Shown here one piece after another: positions 62,212 to 64,000 of a stretch of 64,000 nucleotides of DNA. Position 1 is the first letter of the stretch. The number at the start of each line of letters is the position of its first letter. The notes below the pieces were generated by a model that had not been told where the DNA came from, searched no databases, and saw only the letters and a program-made list of their open reading frames with translations. The stretch lies in NCBI GenBank assembly GCA_036365455.1, contig JAWQUS010000026.1, positions 10,682,001-10,746,000 of the forward strand, read 5' to 3'. Both the position numbers and the translations under genes were made by a program. This stretch comes from Macrosoma leucophasiata (taxonomy: Eukaryota; Arthropoda; Insecta; Lepidoptera; Hedylidae).

Positions 62212-64000
62212 TTAAGAGAAAGTTACATAAAATTAGAAAAAGAGCAATCAACTACAAACCATTACCATTGCAATTCACGAGCGCGGTGAACGCTTAGCTG
62301 TCGTATCTAAAGTTTGTACTCGTTTAAATGCCTATAACATACGAGTAAGTGAGAGCAGGAGTCGATTGGCTAAAACACGCACACTGACACACCGTACATG
62401 TATACATCGAGAAATCTAACTACAATCAAGCACAGGCCGCACTCGTGATTTGCAATATCTATATACTTATAATAAAACAGTAAAATCCGCGTGTCTGTAC
62501 ATTGTAAATTTTTACGAAAAACTAATCGGGGGCGATGTTAAAATAGTATTAGAACACTTTTCAAGCATTTTTTTTTGTCTGTCTTTTTGTGGGTTTGTCT
62601 GTTTGTTCCTTTGTCCAGGCTAATCTCCGAAGATACTGGACGGATTCGAATGAAACTTTTTGTGGTGTATAGATACTAAGCCTGGCCAACATTTAGGCTA
62701 CTTTTTACTGCGGGAAAATCACTCATTCCCACGGGAATCTCTACATTTAATAAAATCGTAAGAAAATAAAGACTACATTGAATATTTTTTTAAAAGAATA
62801 CTTGGGATGTGATCTGCAATAGAAATCGAAGCCATAAATATAGTTTTCAGATTTTTTGTCTGTTTGTCTGTATGTATGTCCGGGCTAAACTCAAAAAGTA
62901 CTAAATGGATTTACTTCAAATTTTGCATGAATATTACTAACCGGTCCGGTCAACATATAGGCTACATATAATCATGCTATCTCTTACGGGGGAAGAGCTG
63001 TGAATCTTTAAAATCGTAGAAAAGTCAAAACTGTACATAGATTTATTTGTTTTAAAGAATATTTGGGGCGTGATCTACTATCGATATCGAAACCAAATAT
63101 AGTGTTTGTCTGTCTGCTGTTGTTTGTCTGTATGTATGTCCGGGCTAAACTCAAAATTACTTAATGGATTTACTTCAAATTTCGCATGAATATCCGAGAA
63201 TTTTCAAGGACACCGCATTGGGTAAGGTTAATAGGTATCGTGCATCCAAATAATGCCATGCGAAAGCTATTGCCTGCGGTTGTTACTTCACACGGTCCGA
63301 GGCCCAACGTATTTCGCTTTTCTGAGGACATTTGATGGCGTGGAGTATCCCACTTACCGCGCAGCCTGCGTAGTACGTCACCTTCTTGACGGTGACCAAA
63401 ACTGGAATGACACCCTCGCGGAGGCAAGCGTCAGTGACGGAGAAGTATCGCCATCATCTGTCTGAAGATTTTCTATGAGCTTTGAGACATGTGCTACTGG
63501 AGACGAAGTCGAAGTAACTAATGAACGCACGCTGAACACCTGTCTTAGTTCATTTCAAGATGTGGTCATTTCCACCTCCGATTGAACTATCAAAAGCTCC
63601 CCAATACCAGAAGAGAGAGGTGGACAGATGGTGCTTTCAGAGTCTTCCGGCAGAGAAGTATCCAGCTTAGAAGAACTCATTCTCCGTGTCTACAGGGACA
63701 CCAGTCGTATACCGCACCAGCAGAATACAACGTTTTGGGTGTGTGAGCGGGCCATTTTGACGCCCAAAAATGATCAGGCTGCAGCAAATACTAGGAAATG
63801 AAGTGGTCTACACCTCCATAAATACTATCGTCGAGCAAGGTAATGCCACACATTATTCCATAGCATTTCTGAACTTCCTGTCAGCAAGCGGACTTCCATC
63901 GCATACCATCAAGCTGAAGGTAGGTGTCCCGATGATGCTTCTTCGGAACTTATCTCCACCGAAGTTGTATAACGGGACCCGCCTTAAAGCCATCTCGCTC
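62212..64000 (-). repeat. Right arm of large inverted repeat
   Basis: Inverse of 57853-60128 with a few percent mismatches and one deletion of about 490 bases (the left-arm counterpart is about 58217-58710). It runs off the window. Confidence 0.85.
63172..64000 (+). pseudogene. Helitron helicase region, opposite copy, cut by window edge
   Basis: Plus-strand copy of the region at 57853-59127: FLRTFDGVEYPTYRAA near 63320, DGDQNWNDTLAEAS near 63395, then a deletion that removes Walker A and the GDFR motif, then PEERGGQMVLSESSGREVSS (63610), TTFWVCERAILTPKND (63725) and VGVPMMLLRNLSPPKLYN (63920). The start of the last block keeps residues that the left copy has lost (SASGLPSHTIKLKVG). The deletion makes it non-functional. 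Confidence 0.85.

Noticed and set aside
1..64000. CRISPR array or prokaryotic operon
   Set aside because: No regularly spaced short repeats with unique spacers, no ribosome-binding sites and no dense coding. The tandem repeats present have long, diverged units.

Overview
This window looks like nuclear DNA from an insect, most probably a moth or butterfly (Lepidoptera). It is AT-rich and has no operons or prokaryotic-type genes. It is packed with element types that are typical of lepidopteran genomes: RTE-like LINEs with trinucleotide 3' tails, tRNA-headed SINEs, mariner, Helitrons with A|TC...CTAG|T termini, hAT-type MITEs, and dispersed repeats with 'gggttccgta' or 'cgcgggca-agctag' ends. 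The order is an inference from these repeats; no species can be named. I found no complete host gene. The only host-gene candidate is one exon-like stretch on the minus strand at 16248-16466, and I do not recognise its product.

Layout. 1-139 is the start of a Ty3/Gypsy-type Gag on the minus strand, cut by the window edge. 970-8300 holds old tandem duplications (2492-4230 and 5505-6375) carrying insertions, including a hAT MITE with an 8-bp target duplication. 8850-16900 is a mosaic of SINE-like family A (about 290 bp, over 20 copies in the window), non-autonomous Helitrons of family H1, MITE family D and the exon-like island. 17050-29260 holds diverged tandem blocks, fragments of two LINE lineages, tRNA-headed SINE family B, a foldback MITE and several perfect hairpins. 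30420-33385 is a Helitron of family H2 inserted between A and T of a dispersed repeat; it carries an extra 2.07 kb segment that a second H2 copy at 38236-38917 lacks. 39035-44224 is an H1 Helitron broken first by a decayed mariner (39271-40541) and then by a 5'-truncated LINE (40598-44188) whose 993-codon endonuclease/reverse transcriptase frame is intact. 44690-57000 is more repeat mosaic. 57262-64000 holds a decayed autonomous Helitron whose helicase region lies in two opposite copies, forming a large inverted repeat around a 2.1 kb centre.

How the pieces relate. The repeats form likely parasite-host pairs. H1 and H2 Helitrons share 3' ends with the helicase-bearing Helitron. SINE family B shares its 3' tail with the LINE at 20766-21498. 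Because the window holds several paralogous copies of each target sequence, several insertions can be compared with their own empty sites. This gives 8-bp duplications for MITE D, A|T insertion without duplication for Helitron H2, and 4-6 bp duplications for some retroposed pieces. All coordinates for repeats are read by eye, with an error of a few bases unless a target duplication fixes the end.
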